From positions 992,001 to 1,056,000 of the forward strand of contig JAJEKV010000206.1 in assembly GCA_021234155.1 (NCBI GenBank): a stretch of 64,000 nucleotides of DNA, written 5' to 3'. The translations under genes and the position numbers were made by a program. The DNA comes from Isoetes taiwanensis (taxonomy: Eukaryota; Streptophyta; Lycopodiopsida; Isoetales; Isoetaceae). Under the pieces are notes generated by a model. It ran no database searches and was not told where the DNA came from. It saw nothing but the letters and a program-made list of their open reading frames with translations. Positions 24,451 to 37,314 of this stretch are shown here, one piece after another; positions within the stretch are counted from its first letter, which is position 1, and each line of letters starts with the position of its first letter.

Positions 24451-27026
24451 TATTATATGTATACAATTAGCAGCTGTTAAATTGCAATGTGCCCCATTCA
24501 ACGTTGGACTAGGCTGTTAAATTGCCATGTACCCCATTCAACGCTGGACTTGGTTTGCTAGTAATTGTTAAGTGCAATTAGCAACTGTTAAATTACAAGG
24601 TATGTGCATTCAACAATGATTTAAGTGCAATGTAGGTTGTTCGATGCCATTCTTGATTGTTGATCTCAATTCACTACCAGCATGTCTATTGGAGAAAAAC
24701 CACCGAGCATTTATGAAATACTCGTCTCCTGGGCTCATATATGAGCCTTGCTGGAAAACACATCAATGATTTGAACGTTGGGGATTTAGATCTAGGAATG
24801 CCAAAGGAAATTGCCATGATTAAAGGAAGCAACTAAAAGTTCTTCACAAAATGATGTTACTAATAAGAGTTTCTCATATTTAGTAGGCCACATCAGGTAT
24901 GTGCCCTTTATGTCTGTTTGGCAGTTAAATCCAGAAAGCACAGCGACAGTAGCTTTTGAGAAATTTCTGGGAAATTGACAAGGCTTATTGGGGAAAAACA
25001 TGGTGGCAGCCTAATGTTAAGGTGAGAGATTGTCGTATTTAAACTCTACAAAGTCTTTAAACTCTACAAAGTCTCGAATTGAGCACTCTTGTTTGATGTG
25101 AAGAGATGAATTTACTGTAGTTTCTTGCAGTTAAATGACATATAAGTTCCATTTTGTTTCCACTTAAATGGGAAAACAACTTCAGACTTATGCCAACAGG
25201 CTCGACAAACAGTGGGAGAATCAGACAAAGATAATGTAGGCATAACTACAACAAAGCCAACTCTTGAGCATTTACGTCTTTCTTTCAAAAAGCTTCAACG
25301 TTTAGGAACTTTTTGTCGTGGCTTCCTTGATTTAAATTTTCTGTTTTATGGTTTTGGAATGTTTTACGCAAGAAGAGACTAGAGAAAGAAAAATGGATCC
25401 AAACATATCCTAGAAACTTGATAAATGACACAATTTCCTCATTCGTGCCCATTCCACGGAACCTCGAAGTCATTTGTTACTCTTGTTAGTCATTGTAAGA
25501 TCACTCTGCAGTCATGAATATAGATCCAGAAGGAATTCCAGCAAACAGAGGATGCTTTGCATGTTCAACTTCACTGCAAGTTGACAAAGGTTAGTGAAAT
25601 CACCTCAAATTAGTATGAAATCCAAAAGAAATCACTAAAGACTCTAAACAATTCAGAAGAAATCTCCACTCTTTTACTGCTTTCCAGAAATCATAGAACT
25701 CTGATTACTGGACAGAAATCTTAAACAGTGCTATATGTTTTTGATTATAAACATGCATGTTGAAGAACGAAATGTTCGTTACGGTACAAACCTTCGTACA
25801 CCATGGACTGGTTCAGGGGCATGGATTACTTGAGCACCGTGGACGTAATTTAAGGGCCTGCAAAATATTTGGCACGTTGATTGAAAGAAAATATTTTCAT
25901 TCTCTACAAGAAAATATTTTCATTCTCTAAAAGACAAAAGCAGTCGTTCCACAAACTCGCTGTTTTCCTTCCCATTTTTGTTCTTTTTATAGTCTAAGCT
26001 GTACCTGATATCACGTGCACACTCCAAGGATGGGAATGTCATGATACTCCCGTCGCAACCGAAGGCATATCCCTGTCGGCATGTTTCTCTTAGTTAGACT
26101 ACTGGCAGCTACATAGAAGAGAGGCAGATTCTCACCATTGTCTGCTGCACAAGTGGGCGACCTGGACCTGGAGAAATGACAATATTGTGGAAAAGCCTGT
26201 ATTCACAAATCAGACGAGATAAACTAGGAGGCACTAGGTAGACAGAAAATTATGTCAACATGTGGCTTTAACAATCCAAGCTAGCACAAAAAAGTACAAA
26301 GAAGATTGGTAACAGAGCTTCTAGATGGCAAAAATGGCATTTACTGCAACTGATGAAAAGAAAAGGTAAGCTTCCATGTGCATATAAATGATAAGAACAT
26401 TACCTTAGCAATATTATAGGCTACAAGGTAAATCATCCTAATTTACCTAGTTTGTAAGATATAATTCTTTAATGTTTCAATTTCCCCACCTGCAGCCATG
26501 GAAGTCTCATTTCTATCCTGCAAGAGGGATAGGAAAGGATTGCAACAAAACTAAGCACCAAGCATGCTGCCACATGACGGCCCCATCATTGGATTCACAT
26601 CCCCAAACAGACTTATATGCAGTATTCAAATTCTTTTGTTTATAATCTCAAAAATAGAAACCTCCACTCACAACAGAGAGGATCTGGAAGAGATTGTAAG
26701 TGTAACTATGGAAAACTAAAAAAAAAGATAAGAGCTAATCAATGTATTAAAAACGAGTTAGAAATCATCATCTTCGCATCGTCAGTGTTGCAGCAGATTA
26801 AGAAAGCAGGAAAACCCTGATTTCTGCTGCAACCATCCAAATCGGAACCATTATTGGGAATTCCATAGCCATCAAACAAGAGAATAAGACGTTTTTTTTA
26901 TTTTAAGCGCACAAGCTCCCAGAGCTACCATGTTGACATTTTCTTGTTTGAATACTCCATTTGAAGAAGCATAAGGTCCGGAGGATATTTATATCCTTCA
27001 TATACTTAAGGATTGGAAACAACAGC
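24451..27026. other. Intergenic / GluRS 3' flank
   Basis: A 40-bp unit (CTGTTAAATTGCAATGTGCC...) is repeated twice and a half at 24474-24600. Short duplications occur at about 25045-25085 (tttaaactctacaaagtc) and 25885-25930 (gaaaatattttcattctct). No coding region is recognised. The stretch just below 27027 is presumably the 3' untranslated region of the GluRS gene. Confidence 0.5.
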
Positions 27027-30000
27027 TCAATTGGCTCGTTGTCTTCCATCAGGAATTGCTATCAAAACCACTGGTTTGGACTGCCGGATATAGGGAACAT
27101 CACAAATATAGTAACCCTTCCTCTCAAGTTGTATTATTTCACCCTTCTTGATATTTCGCATATTAGGATCTCCCAATGCATGCACTTCCTTCTTGGTTAC
27201 AGGATTGAGTACAGACAAAAAGTCATCTTCCTCTTCCAACTGATAAGAGACAATATAAAAATCAGATGGATGGCAGCATAGAATGGAAATACCAATTAGA
27301 AAAACCAGCAAATGAAGATAACCGTAAAAAATTTTACTGTTTTGAGATGTAACAAGGAACAAAAGATACCTTCTTCTTTGTTATCAGATGGTCAAATTCC
27401 ACCAATGAGAGATCTATAAGCTCAGCCATCTCAGCCAGCCATGTCAGCTTTAGTTTTGTCGTCTTTACGGATCCCTCCAAATGCAACCTTCCACTTAAGC
27501 CAGTGATTATTCCTTCATTATCCTTTTCAATGGATTCAACAACAGCATTTCCCCAGTCCATAAGGGTGACTTCCTCCCCTTCAGTGATAGCTTCAGCATC
27601 AGCTCTGTCTAGCCAGATTTTTTTCGTAAAAGTTGTACACTTCTGGCCTGCACCTTCATACTTTTTATGACGAGGGATAACACGAATAATGGGCCCATCT
27701 GGACCATCTTTTAAGCACAAAATAACTCTCCCTGTACCAAAGACAGCAGTATGCCTTGCACAAACAGGATCAATGATCTTCTTATTGATTGTCCACAATT
27801 TGTCCCACTCCATAAGGTTTAGGTTTTTGGATGCACCCTGCACAAACATTGTAAATAATTTAAAATTCTGTCCATGCATTGGAAGCAATGACTACAAAAA
27901 AGAACATACCTGGGATAAGATAAACTGCTTCAAAGCTTCAACAGTTAAACCTCGTCTACAAATGCCCTGAACAGTTGGAAAGCGAGGATCATCCCAGCCA
28001 TCAACTCGTCCATTGTCTACAAACCATTGCAACTTGCGCTTGCTTAGCAACGTATAAACAAAATTCATGCGGCTAAAATCCCACACGTGAACTTTTCTAA
28101 CCCCCATGTCTTCCAATACCTTGTAATACTGATCATTCCTATCATGGTACTCACTCGAACGAAGTGCATGAGTGACACCTTCAATGCTGTCCACATACGG
28201 GCATGCAAAATCATATGTTGGATATACTTTATACTTGTCGCCAACACGATGATGGCAAATTGGATTGCACCGGTAATACACAGGATCTCGCAGGGCTTTA
28301 TTTACGGCCTGCATATCCAATTTGCCGCGTAGACAGCACTGTTTGCCTCTTTCTGATCCTTTTAACATTTCTTGCCAGAGGATCATATTTTCTTCACATG
28401 TATGGCTCCTACATTTGGATTCAATACCATCCATCCTTTCTTTCTGCATCTGCTCACGAGGAGTGTCATCCACATAGGCTTTCCCTTCACGAATAAGCTT
28501 TTCAGCCATTTGCAAAAGCTGGGGAAAATAATCCGAGGTATATGTAATTCTGTCCCCTTTTATTCCTAAAGTGTCGAGATCATTAAGAATGCTTTGCACA
28601 AATTCATCCTTTTCTTTTGCAGGGTTTGTATCATCAAATCTAATAATTAATTGGCCTCCATATTTTTTGGCAAAAAATTGGTTTAAAAGGGCAGCCTTTG
28701 CATGTCCAATGTGAAGGTATCCACTTGGTTCTGGAGGAAACCTAGTGCATACCTTGCCCATCTCGGCGCCTGGAAGGTCAACATCAAAAGACCCTTCTGT
28801 TTTTGAGGATTTTACATTCACTTTGGACTCCAGAACAGGCTTGCCTAGCCCTCTTTTGCCAACATATTTCATAATCAGCTCTTGTAAAGGCGGATACTGA
28901 AGCAATATTGAATTGTACCAGCGAGAAACATTCGGAAACTTTGCAGATTTATGTATGCTATCCCATCTTTGTCCAGAAGCTATTCGAAGCAACCATTGAA
29001 TAAAATCAAGACCGAAAACATAGAAAAGACTACCCCTCTGATATTTTGAAGAGGCTTACCTGCAAGGCTAGCCCATACGCCAATATCAGCAATGGTAACA
29101 TTGTATCCCACCAAGAATGTTCGAAGTGCTAAATATGAGTTTATATGATTACACAAATCCTCAAATTCAGCTCCATTAGAGAATCTAGGTAAAAAATCAA
29201 CCCATTCGTCCACCTAAAAAACATAACAAGAATCAGCACAGGACAGGAAAAGTAAATAAATCATGACATGACAAGAATCAGCACAGGACAGGAAAAGTAA
29301 AAAATTATGATGGGACATGAGAGGAATTCAATCACCAAAAGAAGTTATAGATTATTAGATTGACTGACAGCATACTACAGGATCATAACAGGTACAATTA
29401 TTTGAAGAACACCATAACAACTGACCATCTCGAACAAACTTATTTCAATCACATGGCTGCAGATTATTAAAAATGAGCCAAAATCGCATCACCTTATGTG
29501 CTTACTTTCTTAAGGTCATCAGCCGTAATTTGAGAGGCATTGAAGGATGCAGCAGGTTAATGACAAAATAATATAGAGAAAATTGACCATCTCTAGCAAG
29601 TTATTTTAAGCCAATGAGTGAGGGTTATTGGACCCATACTGGCAAAATTCAATTGTTCATTATAAACAGGCTTAGCTTATAAAGAAGCTTATCTCCATAT
29701 GTCTTTACTCTTTTTCTAATGCCTAAATTTTTCATATAGAATGCATACTTGAGAAGCAGTAACAGCATCAGTGCCATAAAGACTTTCCAATTTGCTGATT
29801 CGTGCAAGGTAGCGCAAAACAGTATTTAAACCTGATAGTTTGTCCCTATTAATAAACAAACATCATCAATCAGCTGATCATGAAATCCATAAAAAATAGC
29901 ACCTATATAAACAAGAGAAGAGGCTGCATACCCAGTTGCCAGACATATCTGCAAAACAGATCCAGGAGCCAAGGTCGGCAGTGTATTCACCTGCACATTT

Positions 30001-30235
30001 CCTAAAGCAACCGTAGCAAGGGCTGCAAGAGGAGGCAAATCGGCCGAATATGCAAGTAGTGGAAGTGCATCATCCTTCATCACCAGAATAATTGAACATT
30101 GTATTAGTTGGCTAACATAGGGTGCTAGGTTGGATCTAGAAATTGGGTTCATAATCTCAATAGATAACAACGTGAAATCTACACTTTAAAGTGGAATACC
30201 TGCTCAACATTGCCTGATTCATCCTTTGTTGCCAT
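27027..30235 (-). CDS. Cytosolic glutamyl-tRNA synthetase (GluRS), seven exons
   Basis: Charges tRNA-Glu with glutamate in the cytosol. Exons (transcript order): 30200-30235, 29932-30074, 29749-29845, 29060-29213, 27910-28979, 27370-27837, 27027-27239. All junctions are GT-AG and in phase, giving 726 codons, close to the roughly 720 aa of plant cytosolic GluRS. The N-terminal part (VDEWVDF, TFLVGYNVTIADIGVW) is the GST-like domain found in eukaryotic GluRS. The catalytic domain has RFPPEPSGYLHIGHAKAA (class I HIGH motif), RFDDTNPAKE, YPTYDFACPYVDS, and LLSKRKL in place of KMSKS. The anticodon-binding beta-barrels follow (TLMDWGNA, GSVKTTKLKLTW, IQLERKGYY). The start MATKDESGNVEQ is the only ATG that reads in phase into exon 2. 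A TTTAGGG-type telobox-like word (about 30340) lies upstream, as is usual for plant translation genes. No damage is seen. The gene appears single and functional. Confidence 0.96.
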
Positions 30236-30362
30236 CTTTCGTGTCGCAGTGCTAATACTGAGCTAAGTGCTTTATACTACACTAGCACTACTGTGTGCTC
30301 CTTCCGACCTTGAAGCATCTCCCTCTGTTTCTTAAGCCCTAAACCCGGCTGGCCGTCGAGAT
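30236..30362. promoter_or_regulatory. Short divergent promoter region of GluRS
   Basis: Only about 130 bp separates the GluRS start codon from a plus-strand ATG at 30363 that leads into a spliced-looking frame. The interval contains CCTAAACCC (minus strand GGGTTTAGG), resembling the plant telobox found in promoters of translation genes. Bidirectional activity is inferred from spacing only. Confidence 0.4.
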
Positions 30363-30927
30363 ATGTCTTTGTGTGGGGCCTTTCCTAGTATCAACTCACC
30401 CCATTTTTGGGCTGCCCCAAGGAAACCAAGTGCAAACCTGTGTGCGGTAAGTCAGGCTTTACTAAAAGTCACATATATTTTATCCAATGATGTTTGGCAA
30501 TTGTCAGTCATAAACTTCTGCGATTTTGGTTTGGTATTTGGGAATCAGTGGTTAGGACTATGATTTTGATGTCGTATTATATAAAAAAGGGTATATTTTA
30601 GCATGTTTGAGCAGCTTGTTTCCATTTAGTGGTCTAGTTTCTAATTTTAATGTGTTTGCAAGTTTATTGTTGGCTATTTTTCATGCTAAATTGTGGGGCG
30701 TCGATAGCGTTTCACGCCACTTCCTTTTTCGAGGCTGGGCTCCCTGTTTTTTGCAGGCGCGGCGGAGCAGAGGAGGCGCAGGCATGGTTGAAGCCAAGAA
30801 GGGCTCTTCATATTCTTGTGTCGAAGGGCATGCTTGGCATGTTCCTGGTTGTTGCCAAACAGTGGCAAACAGTGGCAAAAGGATTTGGATCGTTGCTGAT
30901 TGTTGGCAAACAGTGGCAAGGGATTGA
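30363..30927 (+). CDS. Possible small divergent spliced ORF, 85 aa
   Basis: ATG at 30363 opens a 28-codon frame (MSLCGAFPSINSPHFW...) that ends at a strong donor, GCG|GTAAGT. A strong acceptor ('ccctgttttttgcag', ending 30756) continues the frame in phase 0 (ARRSRGGAGMVEAKKGSS...) to a TGA at 30925-30927. The arrangement is typical of a transcribed first exon and intron, and the first exon looks like a plastid transit peptide. The tail (QTVANSGKR, QTVARD) is built on the repeated word 'caaacagtggca' and may not be real protein. It could instead be a non-coding divergent transcript or a truncated gene. Confidence 0.25.
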
Positions 30928-31752
30928 TCCTGGCAGAGCAGGGGCGGGCAGTCCTATTGTTAGAGAGTTTGGCTGTGTTCGTGGATCCAATAGAGCTATA
31001 TTTCCTGCAAAGTTATGGCAAGGGTTAGATTGTGCCGACAGGAGGCCTTGTAGATTGTGGCATCAACCACGAAACCCTGCTTTCCTCTGTGGTTCGAAGC
31101 TTTAATAAGGAAGTGGAACAGATTTAGGCCGAGAGTTAAACTGCATGTGCTAGTTTGTGAGCAAAGTTTCAAGCTGCCGTGTACCAGAATAAGACCGCAC
31201 AAAAGAAAGCTCATGGGGGGTGTCAATCCTTGAGAAATATTTCGATCTCTGTTTCTGTTCTGGCGCAGGTGGGCGCTTCTTATTCTAATCAGGACCTAGA
31301 TTTCTGGGTTTGCATGCAGCTGGAGGAGGGGATTGGTTCCGGCAGGGTAGAGCAGGTAGAGCAGAGGATGCCAGCAGGGCCTGCTGTTCAGAGGGCGGAC
31401 GCAAAGTGGCTATGGTTTAAGCCCATACCTTCGGTCCATATTGTGGCAGGGGTGTTTTTGTCTGCACCATGGGTTTGAAAAGGACCTTAGAAAGTGGCAG
31501 AGGATTTTCCTGCCAAAAAGATGTTAGCCATTGATTTAGTATGATATGATGCTCTGGATATGCTGGAGATCAATGGTTCATATTCAATCTTAAAAACAAA
31601 TCCCATAAACCCTTGAAAAAACATATTCATACCATATTTCTAAAAGTCACATATTTTATTTATCCAATGATGCTTCTAAAAGTCACATATTTTATTTATC
31701 CAATGATGTTTGGCCATTGTCCGAAAAAAATTCAATTTTTAAAATAAGACAT
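30928..31752. other. Intergenic with local duplications
   Basis: A 39-bp unit (ctaaaagtcacatatttta...) is tandemly duplicated at about 31638-31715. A related copy sits at about 30462-30500 inside the preceding intron. No gene is recognised. Confidence 0.45.
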
Positions 31753-32128
31753 GTCGTATTTAAGGTAGAGGTAATTTTCGCCCGTAGGCCCTTACGCGGC
31801 GGGGTAAGGACCTGGCGAGCCCGGCAGGGCGAGCCTGGTTCGCACCCCGTGTAAGGGCCTGCGGGCGAACATTTCCTCACGTAAAGTTCGGGGGGAGGAT
31901 ATTTCTTGCCACGTGGCGCCATCGTAGCCACAAAATTTTGATTACTCCGTTATCAGCCAGCATCGGAGGAGATGAAGCCAACATCGGAGGAGAGGAAGCC
32001 ATTATCTGTTTTAATCTAGGCCTGAAATATGGCGAAATATCCTCCCCCCGAACTTTACGTTCGGGATAGGTTTGGACTGTAAATGGAGTTATTTTATTCT
32101 GGGGATTTCCTCTACCGTAAAATAAGAC
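31753..32128. mobile_element. Nested foldback elements with tRNA-like core
   Basis: Three inverted structures sit together. The ends at about 31753-31776 and 32105-32128 are imperfect inverted repeats (GTCKTATTTWASGGTAGAGG). Inside, 31777-31795 pairs with 31851-31869 (19 bp, one mismatch) around a tRNA-like core with B box GGTTCGCACC (31837-31846). Next to it, a 182-bp MITE at 31879-32060 has perfect 27-bp inverted ends beginning ACGTAAAGTTCGGGGGG. No coding sequence is seen. Confidence 0.75.
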
Positions 32129-33440
32129 ACCTAGTCTTATTGTTTTAATATATAACTAAAAACACGACGTGTCTTATTTTCATGGTTTTCCACTAGTATT
32201 TTAGTGGTGTTATATTTTATGACTACTATCCAGCGGAAAAGCAAGTTTAAATTTGTGTGCCGCATTTTTAGCCCTGGAGTCACAAATGGTGTCGTATATT
32301 GTATATGCAGTCGTATTTTGCGACTACTGTGGAAAATTAATCATATTCTTTTCTTCCATCTCGCGTCATGTTTAAATCTTACTGGCAACCATTGATCTAG
32401 CGAATATCCGCCTCTTATGCCAAATCAATGGCCCCTAGAATTTTAACTAAAAATCTGAATGCAGGAAGCAATGGTGCAAAATGAACCAGTATGTACGGAA
32501 ACTCAAAGAACAAAAAAAAGGCCATCTTAATGGTACAACTTGTGGCAGTGCTGCAGGAAAATAACTCAGGCCAGCTATAAGCACGCCTGCAAAGGAAAAC
32601 AGCTCAGAGCAGAATCATAGCAAGATCTGTCATAACAAGCAAGCCAGACGGTCTGCCCAATCGCAGACGTTCAAACTGGTTGCCGCCATACTAGGGCAGC
32701 ACCTGTTCTGCCATAGCTTCTTCAATGCCATGTTCTGCCATAGCGGCTGCCCGGTTCAATGCCACGAAATTTCTTTACCTTCCATCCTAGCCTCTGTCGA
32801 TTCTATCCTAGCCTCAGCCAATACTTGCCATCAAATCTAGATGGAGATGCAGATGCCCAGATCTAGATGCAAACGTTCTGATCTGGATTTAGATCCAAAC
32901 CTAGATGGAGATTGAAGGTTTCATGTCATACTACCATTACTTGGGGGGTTGTCCAAGAAGAAAGAAAGCGAATATGGGATTTGAACCCACAAGCAAGCAA
33001 AGCTTGCTTCACCAAAGGCAAAGGCAAACCGCCACCTGCTCGCATCCAGGTCTGCTGCCCTGCATCAGAAGCTCTGGCCGACAAGAACGGCATGCCAGGA
33101 TGAGGGAGAAAATTTGTGGCCTGCACCCCAAAACCTGTTTCATGAGTTTCCAAAAGCATACCATTGTAAAAGCACAAAGAAAACTACAAATAACCACCCC
33201 AAATTAGAAACATTTTCCTTAAGCCAATTAAGCTCCTCAAATGAGGCAAAACATGTAGTTTTTTATACAACACAATACCAAAATCTTAGCCCTAACCATT
33301 ATCAAAATACCCTCCCGCAATACGAAACGAATTGGGCAAACTATATGAGGGTGGGTAGTAACCCCGGTGTGCCCTTTTTTCGGGTGTTACTTTTGGCATT
33401 TGAAAGTGGATTTTTCAGCCAACTTCCTTCTTGCCCCCCA
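32129..33440. other. Intergenic with tRNA-like B box on minus strand
   Basis: At about 32975-32992 the minus strand reads GTGGGTTCAAATCCCA, a T-arm-like B box, with an A-box-like AGGTGGCGGTTTGCC about 60 bases before it. This could be a degenerate tRNA-derived SINE. There is no complete tRNA cloverleaf. A repeated GATCTAGAT-like stretch occurs at 32835-32910. No protein gene is recognised. Confidence 0.35.
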
Positions 33441-33444
33441 CTTC

Positions 33445-34885
33445 CACACCCACTTCAGAGAAGCCAACAAGATAATTAAAAAAACTACTTCTGCAGGTTT
33501 GACATCAAACAATCATGAACATTTATAGCAAAAGTATACTTGTACCTTCTTCACTTGCCAAGGCCCAAGTGGAAAATGTTTTAGGTACTGCATAAAATTT
33601 CAACAGTCTCGACCAGCAAGCAGGAGCAAAATGCCTAAATGTTTTGCACCAAATTGTTTATCACAACTGCTGAATTCCATGATCTGACTTTAATGATCTC
33701 CACCTCAGCTGTGACAGTTTCCTTGACCCCAACCTAATCACCCTCCCAAGACTGAGAGTTGGTACCATCTTGAAATAGCAGGAATAGCAAAAATATAAAG
33801 ATTAAAGCAGCGACCGTAATAGTCTCAACCATAGTCTTGGACAGTGCATTATTCAAGGGATATATTCCTTCACAAACGAGGTTTCTCGAACCTGCAGCAA
33901 ATTCTTCAATGCAAAGTATAGTTTCTGAAGGACTGCTAGGAAAAGATAACTATTGCCTTGAGACAAAGGTCCCACACTAAGTGGTGATTGAATATTTCCA
34001 CGCATGTGCAAAGTTGCTACCGCCATCATTTTCTTCCAAGATTTACGCTATTGGGAAGTATCTCGTATAGAAAATGGTGGTTGCATGACCATATTACTGA
34101 CATTTTGCATCTCCTCATTCCATCAAATTTTGCACGAATTTATGAAGTAATGGCCAAGTTGTAAATATTTTCTCCCATGGTTCCCTCTGGTTTAATAATA
34201 CCTTGCTATGCTTGAAGTCCAAGCGTCACGCTCAATCATACTTCCACACCCACTTTAGAGAAGCCAACAAGATGAGTTAAAAACCACTACTGCAGGTTTG
34301 ACATGAACAGTCGGTAACCATTTATAGCAAAAATCTATTTGAACCCTCTTCACTTGTCAAGTGGAAAATTTTGTCCATTAAATTTCTTGAACACTTCCAT
34401 GTCTTTGGCGACTTGCACTAGCAAATAGGTAATAAAAAAAATCTTCCAACAAATAGGCGGTTTTAGGCATCGCATACAATTTTAACATAGGGAGCAAAAT
34501 GTCGGAATGTTTTGCATGAAAGTGTTCATCACAACCGCCAAACTCCATGATCCGACTTTAATGATCTCCACCTCGCCTATGATGAGTTTTCTTGACTCCA
34601 ACTTAATCACCCTCCCAAGATTGAGAGTTGCTACTATCTTGAAATAGCGGGAATAGCAAAAATATAAAATTAAAGGCGTGTTGGATCGGAATAGTCTCAA
34701 CCGTAGCCTTGGACAAGGTAAATGAACAAAGGCATTATTCGAGGGACATATTCCTTCATAAATAAGGTTTTTTTAAACAGAAAGTGCATTCTTCAATGCA
34801 GTATAGTTTCTGAAGGACTACTATGAAAAGATTACTATTGCCTTGAGACAAAGGTCCCACACTAAGTGGTGATTAAATATTCCCA
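33445..34885. repeat. Direct duplication of a 0.6-0.8-kb unit
   Basis: The block beginning 'cttccacacccactt.agagaagcc' at about 33440 recurs at about 34246, and the block 'ccttgagacaaaggtcccac' at about 33956 recurs at about 34840. Homology runs through most of both units, with indels and point differences. An old tandem duplication; no frame persists in both copies. Confidence 0.8.
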
Positions 34886-35060
34886 GCCATGACAAACTGG
34901 GGAAGATAGATTACGCAGATATGGCTCAAATGAAGAGCTTGGAGGAGGTGGGCGTTGGATCTTCAAGAAGAGTGATTCTTGCCAGGATCATCATCTTCTC
35001 TCTTACTGGATTGCCTCTTGTACTTTTATAGCATCTTGTCTTACTTTTACTGTTACTCCA

Positions 35061-36965
35061 CTAAGAACAAATACCCCCACTATTCTCCATTTTTTTCAAT
35101 TTGTAAGCTGCTACATATATATTAGATAACATCACATAAGTTGTTGGATTTTCTGCATCCAGACAAAGTATATGGTGTGCGGCACGACGTCCTCGCTGCA
35201 AATCATGAAGATTCCTACAAGCACTTAAAAGAGTTATCCAGATCACAATATCAGGTTGCAATGGCATCATTATAATGAAGTCTTCTAGTTCTCCTAACTA
35301 CCCTGCTCGTCCAAGCAGATCGGCCATGCAACTATAATGTTCCAAAGTTAACCATAGTCTGTCATCTTCTCCCATAGACAATGGACAATTGCAAGCCTCA
35401 TCAATAAGGCCAACTTGGCTGCAAGCAAAGCGAATGCTGACAAAGGTAATCTGATCTGGACTGATACCAAGCGCATGCATTTGACCTTTCGCAACCTTAT
35501 CAGAATCCCCATGTTGTGCATATGCTGTGAGCATTGTGGTCCATGACAACATATTTCGAAATGGCATATTGATAAAAGCCACGTGTGCATCCTCTAAGAT
35601 CCCAAATTTATTATACATATTCACAAGAGCATTACCCACAACAACATTCCTATCAAATCCACCTAATATAACAAGGGAGTGATATATTTTACCATTTGCT
35701 ACTCTTGTCATTTTAGTGCATGCATCAAGAATGCTAACAAATGCACGCCTTCCAGCTGCATTTTTTCAAACAATTGCAAGGCCAGCTTGTAAAGCCCATG
35801 CTCCACACTTATTGCAATAATCGTGCTCCATGAGACCACATTCCTTTTGGTCAGATTCCTGAAAGTATCTTTTACCGCATTGAAGCTTACACATTTGCCA
35901 TACATATTCATTAGTGCATTTCTTACGAAATTGTCTGAATCAAATCGAAATAATAACCTTTGCATGAATAAACACTTACCCTCGTCTAGAACTAATAAGC
36001 TTGCACATGCATCTAGTACACTAAGAAATATTACCTTATCACGGTTTGACATGTTTCGCTCCATTTGATGAAATATCTCAAGGGCTGCTCTCTCATGTCC
36101 ACAATGATCGCTTCTTTGAGATCATTAAAGTCCACACGGTAACATCGGGGTTCATATATCTTTTCAAATATTGCCCGTGCATTCTTTAAGCCGCTACACA
36201 TGCCATACATCCGGATCGATGCAGTTTGTACCATCATATCCAAGTGTAACCCACTCTGAACAATGAAATTGTGAATTTTTTTACCATCCTCTAAGGCAAC
36301 TGGGCTGGAACATGCATCAAACACTGTCATAAACAACACTTTATCTGGTTTTATGCCTACCTGAAGCATTTTCTCAAACAGTTTCAGTGCTTCCTTGTAT
36401 TCTCCATATTGAACGTATATTGCAATCATAGATGTCCACGAGACTACATTGTGACAATTCATTGCATCAAAGACTTCCCTGGCATTCTCTACATGCTCAC
36501 ACTTCCTATACATTTCAATAAGATGATTCCCAATAAAAGTTTCCCTTTGAAACCCACTTCTTGCTATGAAATCATGCAATCTTCTAGCCAACGAAACATC
36601 TTTAGCTTTACCATATTCCTTTATGAGATGAGCATAATCAGCCATGCTCACTTCAGCATCACAACCTTCCATCTGCTGGATGGCATCTTCCAAGTCCCCT
36701 GGGTTAAAAACTAATCGTTTTTTCCTCTTACCCTCCACCATGAAAGACATAGAAGATGCATTAATACTCGTGTTATGGTTGTGAATTTCATGATATGCAA
36801 TTGCTTCAAACATTCCTAAGAGAAGAAAAAATTTGTATGATATCATGGTGAAAACAAAAAGAACAAAAAATTCAAACTACCTACATTGCTTAACTCAACA
36901 TCTGGTTCCTGGAGGGAAAGAGCTGTGTGCATTTGAGCATTTTGTATGATGCTCCTAGTTGCCAT
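35061..36965 (-). pseudogene. PPR gene, full-length relic with frameshifts
   Basis: Exon 1 (36881-36965, MATRSIIQNAQM...) joins exon 2 at 36815 in phase. PLS repeats follow: HLIEMYRKCEHVENAREVF, NVVSWTSMIAIYVQYG, IKPDKVLFMTVFDACSS, then ALMNMYGKCVSF and NALVNMYNKFGI. The frame is broken near 36060 and near 35711, and by an in-frame TAG at 35298-35300. The end (LLSACRNLHDL, then YVMLSNIYVAAYK) is E-domain sequence that stops at 35061 without a DYW tail. The gene lies head-to-head with a plus-strand PPR stub at 37315, with only 349 bp between the two ATGs. A non-functional relic on this evidence; a short N-terminal product is possible. Confidence 0.85.
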
Positions 36966-37314
36966 CAAACTGTTGTTGATCCAGGTACAGCTTTTCATCG
37001 GACGCATTGCCCATCGGAGTTAGAGCGCAAATGACCGCCAGTTTACAGGGTACAATCGGTTTGGAGCAATCATCAACATATTTCGAGTATATTCTAGCAT
37101 ATACTCAAGATATGCCACAACCCCATTCAAACGAGGGTTTGCCCCCCTAGGGGCAACCCAAAAAAAGGTAGCCGTCGGCTAGCCAACACGTAAAAAAAAT
37201 TAGAATGTTTCCTATACGTCATGAAAGATACAAAAATATGGCGCTGCCACAGATATGCCGACGTGGCAAGGATATTTAAACATGGACACGGAAAAGCTCA
37301 GAAATAGAGAAACA
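36966..37314. promoter_or_regulatory. Divergent promoter region between two PPR starts
   Basis: 349 bp separates the two ATGs. The interval contains a stem (GTTTGCCCC, loop, GGGGCAACC, about 37137-37158) and GGTAGCCGTCGGCTAGCC. In copy 1 the same interval is 2.26 kb because of the two extra blocks. Promoter function is inferred from position. Confidence 0.5.

Noticed and set aside
30650..31105. 151-codon frame downstream of GluRS
   Set aside because: Lies in a different frame from the good splice junction and is built partly on the repeated word caaacagtggca.
32905..33207. Complete tRNA gene near the B box
   Set aside because: No acceptor stem or anticodon arm can be drawn; at most a SINE remnant.
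35061..36965. Intact second PPR gene
   Set aside because: Two frameshifts and an in-frame TAG interrupt it, and no introns explain them.
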